From Mycobacterium bourgelatii (GTDB lineage: Bacteria; Actinomycetota; Actinomycetes; Mycobacteriales; Mycobacteriaceae): a DNA stretch of 64,000 nucleotides. Below, piece after piece: positions 46,968-55,165 of this stretch (position 1 is its first letter; every line of letters starts with the position of its first letter). The notes under the pieces are model-generated. The model was given only the letters and a program-made list of their open reading frames with translations, made no database searches and was not told the DNA's origin. A program made the position numbers and the translations under genes. The DNA lies in assembly GCF_010723575.1 (NCBI RefSeq), contig NZ_BLKZ01000001.1, forward strand, positions 2,480,001 to 2,544,000, given 5' to 3'.

Positions 46968-47405
46968 ATGGCTTCGGTGAACCTGACCCTCGACTCACCC
47001 ATGACGCCCCAGGAGATGTGGGAGCACGTCTCGGATCTGTCGACGCTGGGCGACTGGCTGGTGTTGCACGAGGGTTGGCGCAGCGACGTCCCGCCCGTCG
47101 AAGAAATGACCGAGGGCACCCAGATTGTCGGTGTGGCCCGTTCCAAGGGCCTGCGAAACCGGGTGACCTGGACGATCACCAAGTGGGATCCACCGCACGA
47201 GGTCGCGATGTCCGGGGACGGAAAAGGCGGTGCAAAGTACAAAGTCACGCTGACCGTGACACCCACCGAGGAGGGGTCCACCCTGGGTTTGTCCGTCGAC
47301 CTGGGCGGGCGCGCGTTGTTCGGTCCGGTCGGTGCCGCGGCGGCCCGCGCCGCCAAGGGAGACGTGCAAAAGTCGCTCGACAATTTCGTCAAGCTGTACG
47401 GATAA
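46968..47405 (+). CDS. SRPBCC/polyketide-cyclase-family protein (Rv1546-like)
   Basis: 145 residues, about the same length as the M. tuberculosis protein. START-like fold expected: an N-terminal strand (MASVNLTLDSPMTPQEMWEHVSDLSTLGDW), central TWTITKWDPPHEVAMSG, and a long C-terminal helix (AAARAAKGDVQKSLDNFVKLYG). These proteins bind a hydrophobic ligand in a cavity. ATG 46968 is the conserved start; an upstream ATG at 46902 is not supported. Ligand unknown. Confidence 0.88.
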   Translation: MASVNLTLDSPMTPQEMWEHVSDLSTLGDWLVLHEGWRSDVPPVEEMTEGTQIVGVARSKGLRNRVTWTITKWDPPHEVAMSGDGKGGAKYKVTLTVTPTEEGSTLGLSVDLGGRALFGPVGAAAARAAKGDVQKSLDNFVKLYG

Positions 47406-47474
47406 AAACGTCTCGAGACACGGCTCGCGACACGCCGATGGTGTGTCGGTGGGCGGTCATAGACTGGCGTCCCT

Positions 47475-50400
47475 ATGACAGATTCGTTTCCTCCCGGGTC
47501 GAGCGTCCCCCGCGGGTCGTCGTTCGTGCACCTGCACAACCACACCGAGTATTCGATGTTGGACGGTGCCGCGAAGATCACCCCGATGCTGGCCGAGGTG
47601 GAACGGCTGGGCATGCCCGCGATCGGGATGACCGACCACGGAAACATGTTCGGCGCCAGCGAGTTTTACAACACCGCGACCAAGGCCGGAATCAAGCCGA
47701 TCATCGGCGTAGAGGCCTACATCGCTCCCGGCTCGCGGTTCGACACCCGGCGAATCCTCTGGGGCGACCCCAGCCAGAAGGCCGACGACGTTTCCGGCAG
47801 CGGGTCCTACACCCACCTGACCATGGTGGCCGAGAACGCGACCGGCCTGCGCAACCTGTTCAAGCTGTCGTCGCTGGCGTCGTTCGAGGGCCAACTCGGC
47901 AAGTGGTCACGCATGGACGCCGAACTTGTCGCCGAATACGCCGAGGGCATCATCGCCACCACCGGATGCCCGTCGGGCGAGGTGCAGACCCGGCTGCGGC
48001 TGGGGCACGAGCGCGAGGCGCTGGAGGCCGCGGCCAAATGGCGGGAGATATTCGGGCCCGACAACTTTTTCCTCGAACTGATGGACCACGGGCTGTCGAT
48101 CGAACGGCGAGTCCGGGAGGGCCTGCTCGAGATCGGCCGCAAGCTGGACATCCCGCCGCTGGCCACCAACGACTGCCACTACGTCACCCGCGACGCTGCC
48201 CACAACCACGAGGCGCTGCTGTGCGTGCAGACCGGCAAGACGTTGTCGGATCCCAACCGGTTCAAGTTCGACGGCGACGGCTACTACCTCAAGTCGGCGG
48301 AGGAAATGCGCCAGCTCTGGGACAACGAGGTGCCCGGCGCGTGCGATGCCACCTTGTTGATCGCCGAGCGGGTCCAGTCCTACGCCGACGTGTGGACACC
48401 GCGCGACCGGATGCCGATCTTCCCGGTGCCCGAGGGGCACGACCAGGCGTCCTGGCTGCGCCACGAGGTAATGGCGGGGCTGCAGCGCCGGTTTCCGTCG
48501 GGAGTCGGCCAAAACTACATCAACCGAGCCGACTACGAGATAAAGGTCATCTGCGACAAGGGATTTCCGTCCTACTTCCTCATCGTTGCCGACCTGATCA
48601 ACTACGCACGCTCGGTGGACATCCGGGTCGGGCCGGGTCGAGGGTCGGCGGCGGGTTCACTGGTGGCGTACGCGTTGGGTATCACCAACATCGACCCGAT
48701 ACCGCACGGTCTGCTGTTCGAACGCTTCCTCAACCCGGAGCGTCCGTCGGCACCCGACATCGACATCGACTTCGACGACCGTCGGCGCGGCGAGATGGTG
48801 CGCTACGCCGCCGAGAAATGGGGCTCCGACCGGGTTGCCCAGGTCATCACCTTCGGCACCATCAAGACCAAAGCGGCGCTGAAGGATTCGGCCAGAATCC
48901 ACTACGGGCAGCCCGGCTTCGCGATCGCCGACCGGATCACCAAGGCGCTGCCGCCGCCGATCATGGCCAAAGACATTCCGCTGTCGGGCATCACCGACCC
49001 ATCCCACGAGCGGTACAAGGAAGCCACCGAGGTCCGCGGTCTCATCGAGACCGATCCCGACGTCCGCACCATCTACCAGACGGCGCGCGGGCTGGAAGGC
49101 TTGATCCGCAACGCCGGTGTGCACGCGTGTGCGGTCATCATGAGCAGCGAGCCGCTGACGGAGGCGATCCCACTGTGGAAGCGCCCCCAGGATGGGGCGA
49201 TCATCACCGGCTGGGACTACCCGTCGTGCGAGGCCATCGGCCTGCTGAAGATGGACTTCCTGGGCCTGCGCAACCTGACGATCATCGGCGACGCGATCGA
49301 GAACATCAAGGCCAACAAGGGAATCGACCTCGACCTGGAATCCGTGCCGCTGGACGACGGGCCCACCTACGAATTGCTGGGTCGCGGCGACACCCTGGGC
49401 GTGTTCCAACTCGATGGCGGGCCGATGCGTGACTTGCTGCGCCGGATGCAGCCCACCGAATTCAACGACATCGTCGCCGTGCTGGCGCTGTACCGGCCGG
49501 GACCGATGGGCATGAACGCCCACAACGACTACGCCGACCGCAAGAACGGCCGCCAGCCGATCAAGCCGATCCACCCCGAACTCGAGGAGCCGCTGCGCGA
49601 CATCCTCTCTGAGACATACGGTTTGATCGTCTACCAAGAGCAGATCATGTTCATCGCGCAAAAGGTGGCCTCCTACACGATGGGCAAGGCCGATGCGCTG
49701 CGCAAGGCGATGGGCAAGAAGAAGCTGGAAGTGCTGGAGGCCGAGTACAAGGGCTTCTATGAGGGCATGACGGCCAACGGCTTCTCCGAAAAGGCCGTGA
49801 AAGCGTTGTGGGACACCATCCTTCCCTTCGCCGGATATGCGTTCAACAAGTCGCACGCCGCCGGCTACGGCCTGGTGTCCTACTGGACCGCATACCTCAA
49901 GGCCAACTATCCCGCCGAATACATGGCCGGGTTGCTCACCTCGGTCGGCGACGACAAGGACAAGGCGGCGGTGTATCTGGCCGACTGCCGCAAGCTGGGC
50001 ATCACCGTGCTGCCGCCCGACGTCAACGAGTCCGGGGTCAACTTCGCTTCGGTGGGTAAAGACATCCGGTTCGGATTGGGTGCGGTGCGCAACGTCGGCG
50101 CCAACGTGGTCGGATCGTTGATCAACACCCGCAACGACAAGGGCAAGTTCACCGACTTCTCGGACTACCTCAACAAGATCGACATCTCGGCATGCAACAA
50201 GAAGGTGACCGAGTCGTTGATCAAGGCCGGTGCGTTCGACTCGCTCGGACATGCCCGCAAGGGTCTTTTCCTGGTGCACACCGATGCGGTCGACAGCGTG
50301 CTGGGCACCAAGAAGGCCGAGGCGATGGGGCAGTTCGACCTGTTCGGCGGCTCCGATGGGGACGGCGGGGGAGACGCCGTCTTCAACATCAAGGTGCCCG

Positions 50401-51047
50401 ACGACGAGTGGGAGGACAAGCACAAGCTCGCGTTGGAACGAGAGATGCTGGGCCTCTACGTATCCGGGCATCCGCTGAACAAGGTCGCGCACCTGTTGGC
50501 CACTCAGGTCGACACGGCCATCCCGGCGATCCTGGACGGTGACGTGCCCAACGACACCCAGGTGCGGGTCGGCGGCATTCTGGCCTCGGTGAACCGGCGG
50601 GTGAACAAGAACGGAATGCCCTGGGCATCAGCGCAATTGGAAGACCTGACCGGTGGCATCGAGGTGATGTTCTTCCCGCACACCTACTCCAGCTACGGCG
50701 CCGAAATCGCCGACGACGTGGTAGTTCTGGTCAACGCCAAAGTGGCGGTGCGCGACGACCGTATCTCGTTGATCGCCAACGAACTCGTCGTGCCGGACTT
50801 CAGCAACGCCCAGGCCGACCGACCGGTCGCGGTCAGCCTGCCCACCCGACAGTGCACCCTGGACAAGGTGACCGCGCTCAAGCAGGTGCTGGCGCGCCAT
50901 CCGGGCACCTCGCAGGTGCATCTTCGGCTGATCAGCGGCGACCGGATCACCACGCTGGAGTTGGATCAGTCGCTGCGCGTGACACCGTCTCCGGCGCTGA
51001 TGGGGGACCTGAAAGCGCTGCTCGGTCCGGGCTGTCTGGGCGCCTGA
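47475..51047 (+). CDS. dnaE1: DNA polymerase III alpha subunit (replicative)
   Basis: 1,190 residues. N-terminal PHP domain (HLHNHTEYS at 19-27), which in mycobacterial DnaE1 supplies 3'-5' proofreading. Palm with GPGRGSAAGSLVAYAL and the catalytic acidic run PDIDIDFDDRR, fingers, helix-hairpin-helix region and a C-terminal OB-fold segment (VRVGGILASVNRRVNKNGMPWASAQLEDLTG). ATG 47475 is close after the Rv1546-like gene. Essential chromosomal replicase. Confidence 0.98.
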   Translation: MTDSFPPGSSVPRGSSFVHLHNHTEYSMLDGAAKITPMLAEVERLGMPAIGMTDHGNMFGASEFYNTATKAGIKPIIGVEAYIAPGSRFDTRRILWGDPSQKADDVSGSGSYTHLTMVAENATGLRNLFKLSSLASFEGQLGKWSRMDAELVAEYAEGIIATTGCPSGEVQTRLRLGHEREALEAAAKWREIFGPDNFFLELMDHGLSIERRVREGLLEIGRKLDIPPLATNDCHYVTRDAAHNHEALLCVQTGKTLSDPNRFKFDGDGYYLKSAEEMRQLWDNEVPGACDATLLIAERVQSYADVWTPRDRMPIFPVPEGHDQASWLRHEVMAGLQRRFPSGVGQNYINRADYEIKVICDKGFPSYFLIVADLINYARSVDIRVGPGRGSAAGSLVAYALGITNIDPIPHGLLFERFLNPERPSAPDIDIDFDDRRRGEMVRYAAEKWGSDRVAQVITFGTIKTKAALKDSARIHYGQPGFAIADRITKALPPPIMAKDIPLSGITDPSHERYKEATEVRGLIETDPDVRTIYQTARGLEGLIRNAGVHACAVIMSSEPLTEAIPLWKRPQDGAIITGWDYPSCEAIGLLKMDFLGLRNLTIIGDAIENIKANKGIDLDLESVPLDDGPTYELLGRGDTLGVFQLDGGPMRDLLRRMQPTEFNDIVAVLALYRPGPMGMNAHNDYADRKNGRQPIKPIHPELEEPLRDILSETYGLIVYQEQIMFIAQKVASYTMGKADALRKAMGKKKLEVLEAEYKGFYEGMTANGFSEKAVKALWDTILPFAGYAFNKSHAAGYGLVSYWTAYLKANYPAEYMAGLLTSVGDDKDKAAVYLADCRKLGITVLPPDVNESGVNFASVGKDIRFGLGAVRNVGANVVGSLINTRNDKGKFTDFSDYLNKIDISACNKKVTESLIKAGAFDSLGHARKGLFLVHTDAVDSVLGTKKAEAMGQFDLFGGSDGDGGGDAVFNIKVPDDEWEDKHKLALEREMLGLYVSGHPLNKVAHLLATQVDTAIPAILDGDVPNDTQVRVGGILASVNRRVNKNGMPWASAQLEDLTGGIEVMFFPHTYSSYGAEIADDVVVLVNAKVAVRDDRISLIANELVVPDFSNAQADRPVAVSLPTRQCTLDKVTALKQVLARHPGTSQVHLRLISGDRITTLELDQSLRVTPSPALMGDLKALLGPGCLGA

Positions 51048-51063
51048 CCTGGGTCACCCCAGG
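51048..51063 (+). terminator. Short hairpin after dnaE1
   Basis: CCTGGG-TCAC-CCCAGG begins on the base after the dnaE1 stop. Six paired bases with a 4-base loop and no T-run, so only a weak terminator candidate. Confidence 0.4.
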
Positions 51064-51161
51064 AGTGCCCGACCGATATCTTCCTGGTGCGCTTAAGCCT
51101 CGCGGATGGCGGTTGACTGGCCTATTCTGCGACAGCAATTGTCGCTGGATACGAGGTGGGT

Positions 51162-52172
51162 ATGACGACGGGGTTCGGTACTGCAGACGAAGCCACCGAT
51201 GCTGGTGATGCAGAGTGGACCTTTGAGTCTTGCGATGCCGGCGTTGCGCACCGTCATCTGACCACTTCACTGGGTCGGCATGCGTTCAAGGTGTCCGGCA
51301 ATGGTAAGGGCTTGTGTGTCAGGCACTCTGCTGCGGCGATGCGGGGCATCGGCGTGCATCGACTAACCTACGGCGCGGCCAGTGTGGAGTTGCAGCCAGA
51401 ACCCAGTGCGAACCATTTCGTTGTCGTGCAACCGCTGCGGGGTCGAATTTCTGCGGCGGGTGGATCGATAGGAGTTGTTGCCAAGCCGGAGATTCCGATC
51501 GTTCTCGATGTTGGACGCCAGTACCGTCTGCACTGGGCAGAGCGTGCGTTGGCATCAAAGTTGGTCATTGACAAGCAGTTCGCGCGTGCCGTCGCGGCCG
51601 ATCGGCATGGCGTTCCCGAAAGCCGGTTGACGTTGAGCTTCGATCTCGGCTGCCCGACTTCAGCGCACGCCACCAGTGTGTGGTCGCGCTTGGTGTCGCT
51701 CATCTCGACCCAGGCCGAGGCGGCCAACTCGGCTGAACTGTCTACCCTCACCGAGTTTCATCTCGCCCGGTCAGCGGTTGCCGCACTGCTGGATTGCTTT
51801 CCCGCAGCGGTTCGACTTGACACTGAGCGACGCAGTCCACAGGCGTCCGCCGCTTCGGTAGCGAGGGCCATAGCATATATCGAGGCCCATGCTGCGGCTC
51901 CAATCACTCTGCGAGACATCGCCGATTCTGTGGGGCTGAGCCCGCGAGCGTTGCAGATCGCCTTTCGTCGGTATCGCAATATGTCGCCGATGGAGTACGT
52001 CCGCGCGGAACGCCTTCGACGCGCATACGCCGACCTCCGCGCCGCCGATCCGGATAGCACAACGGTCGCGGCCATCGCCGGCCGATGGGGCTACCACAAC
52101 CCTGGCAGATTCGCGACCGAGTTCCGCCAGACATTCGGTCGGTACCCGCGAGAGATCCTGGCCTCAGAATGA
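51162..52172 (+). CDS. AraC-family transcription regulator
   Basis: 336 residues. N-terminal part (about 30-200) resembles the AraC-binding-like sensor domain (HFVVVQPLRGRISAAGG); the C-terminal part (about 235-335) carries the double helix-turn-helix: ITLRDIADSVGLSPRALQIAFRRYRNMSPMEYVRAERLRRAY, then VAAIAGRWGYHNPGRFATEFRQTFGRYP. ATG 51162 has GAGGTGGG directly upstream. It faces the monooxygenase-like and AhpD-like genes and may control them or the lipase-like gene, but no operator was proven. Confidence 0.92.
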   Translation: MTTGFGTADEATDAGDAEWTFESCDAGVAHRHLTTSLGRHAFKVSGNGKGLCVRHSAAAMRGIGVHRLTYGAASVELQPEPSANHFVVVQPLRGRISAAGGSIGVVAKPEIPIVLDVGRQYRLHWAERALASKLVIDKQFARAVAADRHGVPESRLTLSFDLGCPTSAHATSVWSRLVSLISTQAEAANSAELSTLTEFHLARSAVAALLDCFPAAVRLDTERRSPQASAASVARAIAYIEAHAAAPITLRDIADSVGLSPRALQIAFRRYRNMSPMEYVRAERLRRAYADLRAADPDSTTVAAIAGRWGYHNPGRFATEFRQTFGRYPREILASE

Positions 52173-52179
52173 CCGGTAG

Positions 52180-52227
52180 TGACCCTTGATGCCGGGCCAC
52201 GACGTGCGGCACCAGCATCAAGGGTCA
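52180..52227. terminator. Perfect 13-base inverted repeat between convergent genes
   Basis: TGACCCTTGATGC (52180-52192) and GCATCAAGGGTCA (52215-52227) are exact arms with a 22-base loop. It lies between the convergent ends of the AraC gene and the monooxygenase-like gene and could end both transcripts. No T-run. Confidence 0.6.
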
Positions 52228-52236
52228 GCCAGTCGG

Positions 52237-52542
52237 TCAGCGCCCCGGAAGACCTCGCGTGCGAGCGCTCAACGCTTCGTCAACATCGAAGCGCTGCACG
52301 GTGAAGTCACTGAACTTCGGGTGCGAACGCAGTTGCGCGACCAACGGTCCCCCCAAGTAGGAATCCACTGCCGCCGCGTCACGGAAGACGTAGAAGCCGC
52401 CACTTCCGCCGTCGACGTTCAGCCACGTCTTGCCGAGCAGTCCGTCCACGTCGATGAGTGCATCAGCGAAGGTATCAGCGATCGCAGCCAGTTCGTCCGG
52501 CTCCGCCGCGCTTGAGAATGTCACCAGAATCGCGGTGGCCAT
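52237..52542 (-). CDS. Small monooxygenase-like (YdhR/ABM-type) protein
   Basis: 101 residues. Dimeric alpha-beta-barrel pattern: MATAILVTFSS, then helix EPDELAAIADTFADALIDVDGLLGKTWL, strand GGSGGFYVFRDAAAVDSYL and a terminal FTVQRFDVDEAL strand. YdhR-type proteins are proposed monooxygenases or stress-related enzymes; activity unproven. ATG 52542 follows the AhpD-like gene stop by one base, so the two are in one operon. Confidence 0.72.
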   Translation of the reverse strand: MATAILVTFSSAAEPDELAAIADTFADALIDVDGLLGKTWLNVDGGSGGFYVFRDAAAVDSYLGGPLVAQLRSHPKFSDFTVQRFDVDEALSARTRGLPGR

Positions 52543-52543
52543 A

Positions 52544-53158
52544 TCACCAGATCTCCACGTTTAGGGCCGAGAAGAACTTGGAAAGCGCCGACATGTGCGC
52601 TGCAAGCTCGGTGAGCTCGGCTATTTCCGGATCGGAATACCACCGTCTGAGGTTGTCGACGTCTTCGTCGGTGACCTTGTAGGCGTGCAGCGCGATCTTG
52701 CGTGCATAGTCGAACACCGCCAACACGCGTTCGTCGAACGCATCCCGGTGCTCGTCATATGCGTGGATCTTGGCCACCAGACTGTCCTCGGCACCTTCAA
52801 ATCGTGAGGCCGCTGTGTGCCAGGCGATGCAGTACGGGCATTCAAGTGCGAAAGCGACCACGAGACCGACCAGTTCGGCCAATTGCGGGTCTTTCTTCGA
52901 GATGAGGCTTTCGCGAACGATGTACCAGTCCTTCTCCAGCCACGCCTTGAGCAGACCCGGGCTCAGCCCGAGTACACGAATGAATTGACTGACCCACTCG
53001 TGATGTTCGGGAGTGCCCTTCTCCCGAAATGGATGATCGACAGTTGGTGCGATTTGGAAGTACTCACCGTTGGTCTTCTTCACGTAGTCGTCGAGGACCT
53101 GCTTCGCTTCGGGTGACAGGCTGTCTAGATCAGGGACCAACTTCAAGCGGGGCGTCAC
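52544..53158 (-). CDS. AhpD-like/carboxymuconolactone decarboxylase family protein
   Basis: 204 residues. The AhpD-type redox motif is intact: ECPYCIAWH with Cys107, Cys110 and His114, so a thiol peroxidase or related disulfide-redox role is plausible. GTG 53158 has CGAGGAG about 7 bases upstream; the frame extends to 53248 without support. It is upstream of the small monooxygenase-like gene in the same operon and divergent from the lipase-like gene. Substrate unknown. Confidence 0.87.
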   Translation of the reverse strand: MTPRLKLVPDLDSLSPEAKQVLDDYVKKTNGEYFQIAPTVDHPFREKGTPEHHEWVSQFIRVLGLSPGLLKAWLEKDWYIVRESLISKKDPQLAELVGLVVAFALECPYCIAWHTAASRFEGAEDSLVAKIHAYDEHRDAFDERVLAVFDYARKIALHAYKVTDEDVDNLRRWYSDPEIAELTELAAHMSALSKFFSALNVEIW

Positions 53159-53583
53159 GGATACTCCTCGGTAGTGTGATGCAGGATCTACTCCCATGCA
53201 GTCAAGCCGACTGTGACGAACTCCGACAGTCGCTGAGCGCACCGTCAATGTACAGATCGCGCATCCGAGGGCCAGCGGTCTGATGCGATTCCGGGCGCCA
53301 TTCGTTGATGGTCTGCGAAAGCCGTTCTAGTACCATAGAACACGACAAGCGTATCTCGAAGGCGTTGTTACACCGTGTAATCCACGATGATGCACGGACT
53401 GTCCGCCGGTTCAGATTCTTCTTGCGCTACCCCGGCGAGTCCAATACGACAGGATTTTTCTCACCCGGATTGCATGAAGTATGCGCTGGTGGTTGCGATT
53501 TCGTAACGAACCGCCGTCCGGCGGCTACGCGGGACCCGCCTAGCATTTCGAGCCACCGACAAGTCGAACGAAACGGGGCGTGT
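53159..53583. other. Divergent intergenic region with a candidate operator
   Basis: 425 bases between the AhpD-like gene and the lipase-like gene, both reading outward. TTACAC-C-GTGTAA at 53368-53380 is a perfect 6-base inverted repeat about a central base and could be a dimeric regulator site. I see no gene; the open frame upstream of the lipase start (from 53305) has no family likeness. Confidence 0.5.
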
Positions 53584-54918
53584 GTGAGCCGAAAGTCAGG
53601 AGTCGTTGGAACGGCACTCCGGTCAGTGACAGCGGTCCTCGCTGTCGTGCTGGGGTTTCCATCAATCGCCCTTTCACCGTTGGCATCTGCCGACGAGACG
53701 AGGTACCTCGCGTTTTACACACCCCCCGACTCCCTACCGAACGGCACCCATGGTGACCTCATCCGTTCAGAGCCGGCGAATCTCGTCTACGAACCATCCG
53801 GCCAACTGGGCAGTTGGACGGCCACGGGAACCCGGATCATGTACCGCACCACCAACGCCAAGGGGGAACCCGTGGCGGCTACCGGGATCTACCTCGAGCC
53901 CGAGGTACCGTGGCAGGGGGCAGGACCACGCCCGCTGATCGGTTACGCAACCGGACCGTACGGAATCGGCGAACAGTGCGCACCGTCACGACTTATGGAC
54001 CAGGGAATCCACTTCTCTCAGGGATTTGACCTTACGTTCAACTACGAGGAGACATTCCTCGCCACAATGGTGGCGCGGGGATTCGCAATCGTTGTGGCCG
54101 ACGGCGTCGGCATGGGCGTGCACATTCCCGGCGGGCCAGAGTTCGGCAACCGACTGTCTGCCGGCACCGGCCTTCTCGACGCGGTACGTGCCGCCAAGAA
54201 GCTGCCCGGTACCTCGTTGACCCCCGACGGCCCTGTCGCGTTCTGGGGCTGGTTGAGCGGCGGGCAGGCGGCCGGATCCGCGGCCGAGCAGGCGGCGACT
54301 TACACCCCGGAACTGAATGTCGTCGGTACGGTTCTCAACACTCCGCTGGCCGACCTGTCACTACTTCCACCGTTCGTCGACGGGAGCCTCCTCGCGGGCG
54401 CTTTGGCCTACGTGCTCAACGGGGTGGTGTTTGCCTACCCAGAGACCAAAGAGCTTCTCGTGCAGGCGTTGACACCGCGAGGCAAGCATTACGTCGAGTG
54501 GTCCAGCTACATCTGCCTGGTGCAGTCGGTGGCCGACTTCGGATTCCGGCACCTCTACTTCCCCGACGGCACCGGCTGGTTCACGGCGCCTCCCGAGGAG
54601 ATCTTCGGTAGCGAACCCGTCAAGAGCCTGCTCCTCGCTCAAAATCTGGGCAATGCCCGTCCAAAGGGGCCGGTCTACATCTCAGCCAATCGATTCGACT
54701 CGTTCAACCCCTACCAAGCATCGACCGATCTGGCTGCCCACTGGTGCGACCGAGGCGCCGATGTCCAGCTATGGACCAACGAAGAACCGCCATTCCTGAA
54801 CAAGATGGGCATCAACACTCTGCTGCCGTACTTCGTCGACGGCGAACGATCGATGCAGTGGCTGGCGGACCGCTTCAACGGCGTGCCGACCACGCCGAAT
54901 TGCCAAGCCGCAGCGTAG
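53584..54918 (+). CDS. Secreted LIP-family lipase homologue with altered catalytic motif
   Basis: 444 residues. A signal peptide (basic MSRKSG, hydrophobic TALRSVTAVLAVVLGFPSIAL, then ASA-DE) predicts export. The alpha/beta-hydrolase core resembles the secretory lipase (LIP) family. The nucleophile loop reads FWGWLSGGQ: relatives have WGYSQGG, so position 224 is Leu where the nucleophile Ser is expected, with Ser225 one place on. The C-terminal GINTLLP (Thr412) stands where relatives I recall have GINHALP with the catalytic His. It may be inactive or have a changed function. GTG 53584 is chosen from the signal peptide. Confidence 0.85.
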   Translation: MSRKSGVVGTALRSVTAVLAVVLGFPSIALSPLASADETRYLAFYTPPDSLPNGTHGDLIRSEPANLVYEPSGQLGSWTATGTRIMYRTTNAKGEPVAATGIYLEPEVPWQGAGPRPLIGYATGPYGIGEQCAPSRLMDQGIHFSQGFDLTFNYEETFLATMVARGFAIVVADGVGMGVHIPGGPEFGNRLSAGTGLLDAVRAAKKLPGTSLTPDGPVAFWGWLSGGQAAGSAAEQAATYTPELNVVGTVLNTPLADLSLLPPFVDGSLLAGALAYVLNGVVFAYPETKELLVQALTPRGKHYVEWSSYICLVQSVADFGFRHLYFPDGTGWFTAPPEEIFGSEPVKSLLLAQNLGNARPKGPVYISANRFDSFNPYQASTDLAAHWCDRGADVQLWTNEEPPFLNKMGINTLLPYFVDGERSMQWLADRFNGVPTTPNCQAAA

Positions 54919-54956
54919 ATCCGTGAAAACCGGACGTGGTTGACGGACGTGGCTGA

Positions 54957-54989
54957 CGGCCCGGCCCCCGAACAGTGGGGGCCGGGCCG
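54957..54989 (+). terminator. Strong GC-rich terminator-like hairpin after the lipase-like gene
   Basis: CGGCCCGGCCCCC (54957-54969), loop GAACAGT, GGGGGCCGGGCCG (54977-54989): a perfect 13-base stem. A short tandem repeat (GGACGTGG(T/C)TGAC twice, 54932-54957) precedes it. No T-run follows, as usual in mycobacteria. Confidence 0.75.
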
Positions 54990-55141
54990 AGCGCAAGCTC
55001 GCCGAGATCGACGCTCAGATAGCGTCTTTAATCCGTGCGCGGGAGGTCATCGAATGGGGGATGCGGTGCGGCTGTCCCTCGATCGACGCCTGCACCTGCG
55101 GCATCCACCCTGCTGACAGGGCGCCGAGTTCTGCCCGTTAG
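54989..55141 (+). pseudogene. Remnant of a MerR-family regulator (C-terminal end)
   Basis: The frame from 54989 reads ERKLAEIDAQIASLIRAREV, continuing IEWGMRCGCPSIDACTCGIH, and ends at TAG 55139-55141. This is the C-terminal dimer helix and metal-type Cys cluster seen in MerR proteins. No start codon, DNA-binding domain or space for one exists: the hairpin at 54957 and the lipase-like gene lie directly upstream. A truncated gene fragment. Confidence 0.7.
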
Positions 55142-55165
55142 GGGTCAAAGCCGAGAGTTTGGGGA

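Noticed and set aside
48657..50492. A 611-codon minus-strand frame
   Set aside because: Antisense shadow of dnaE1.
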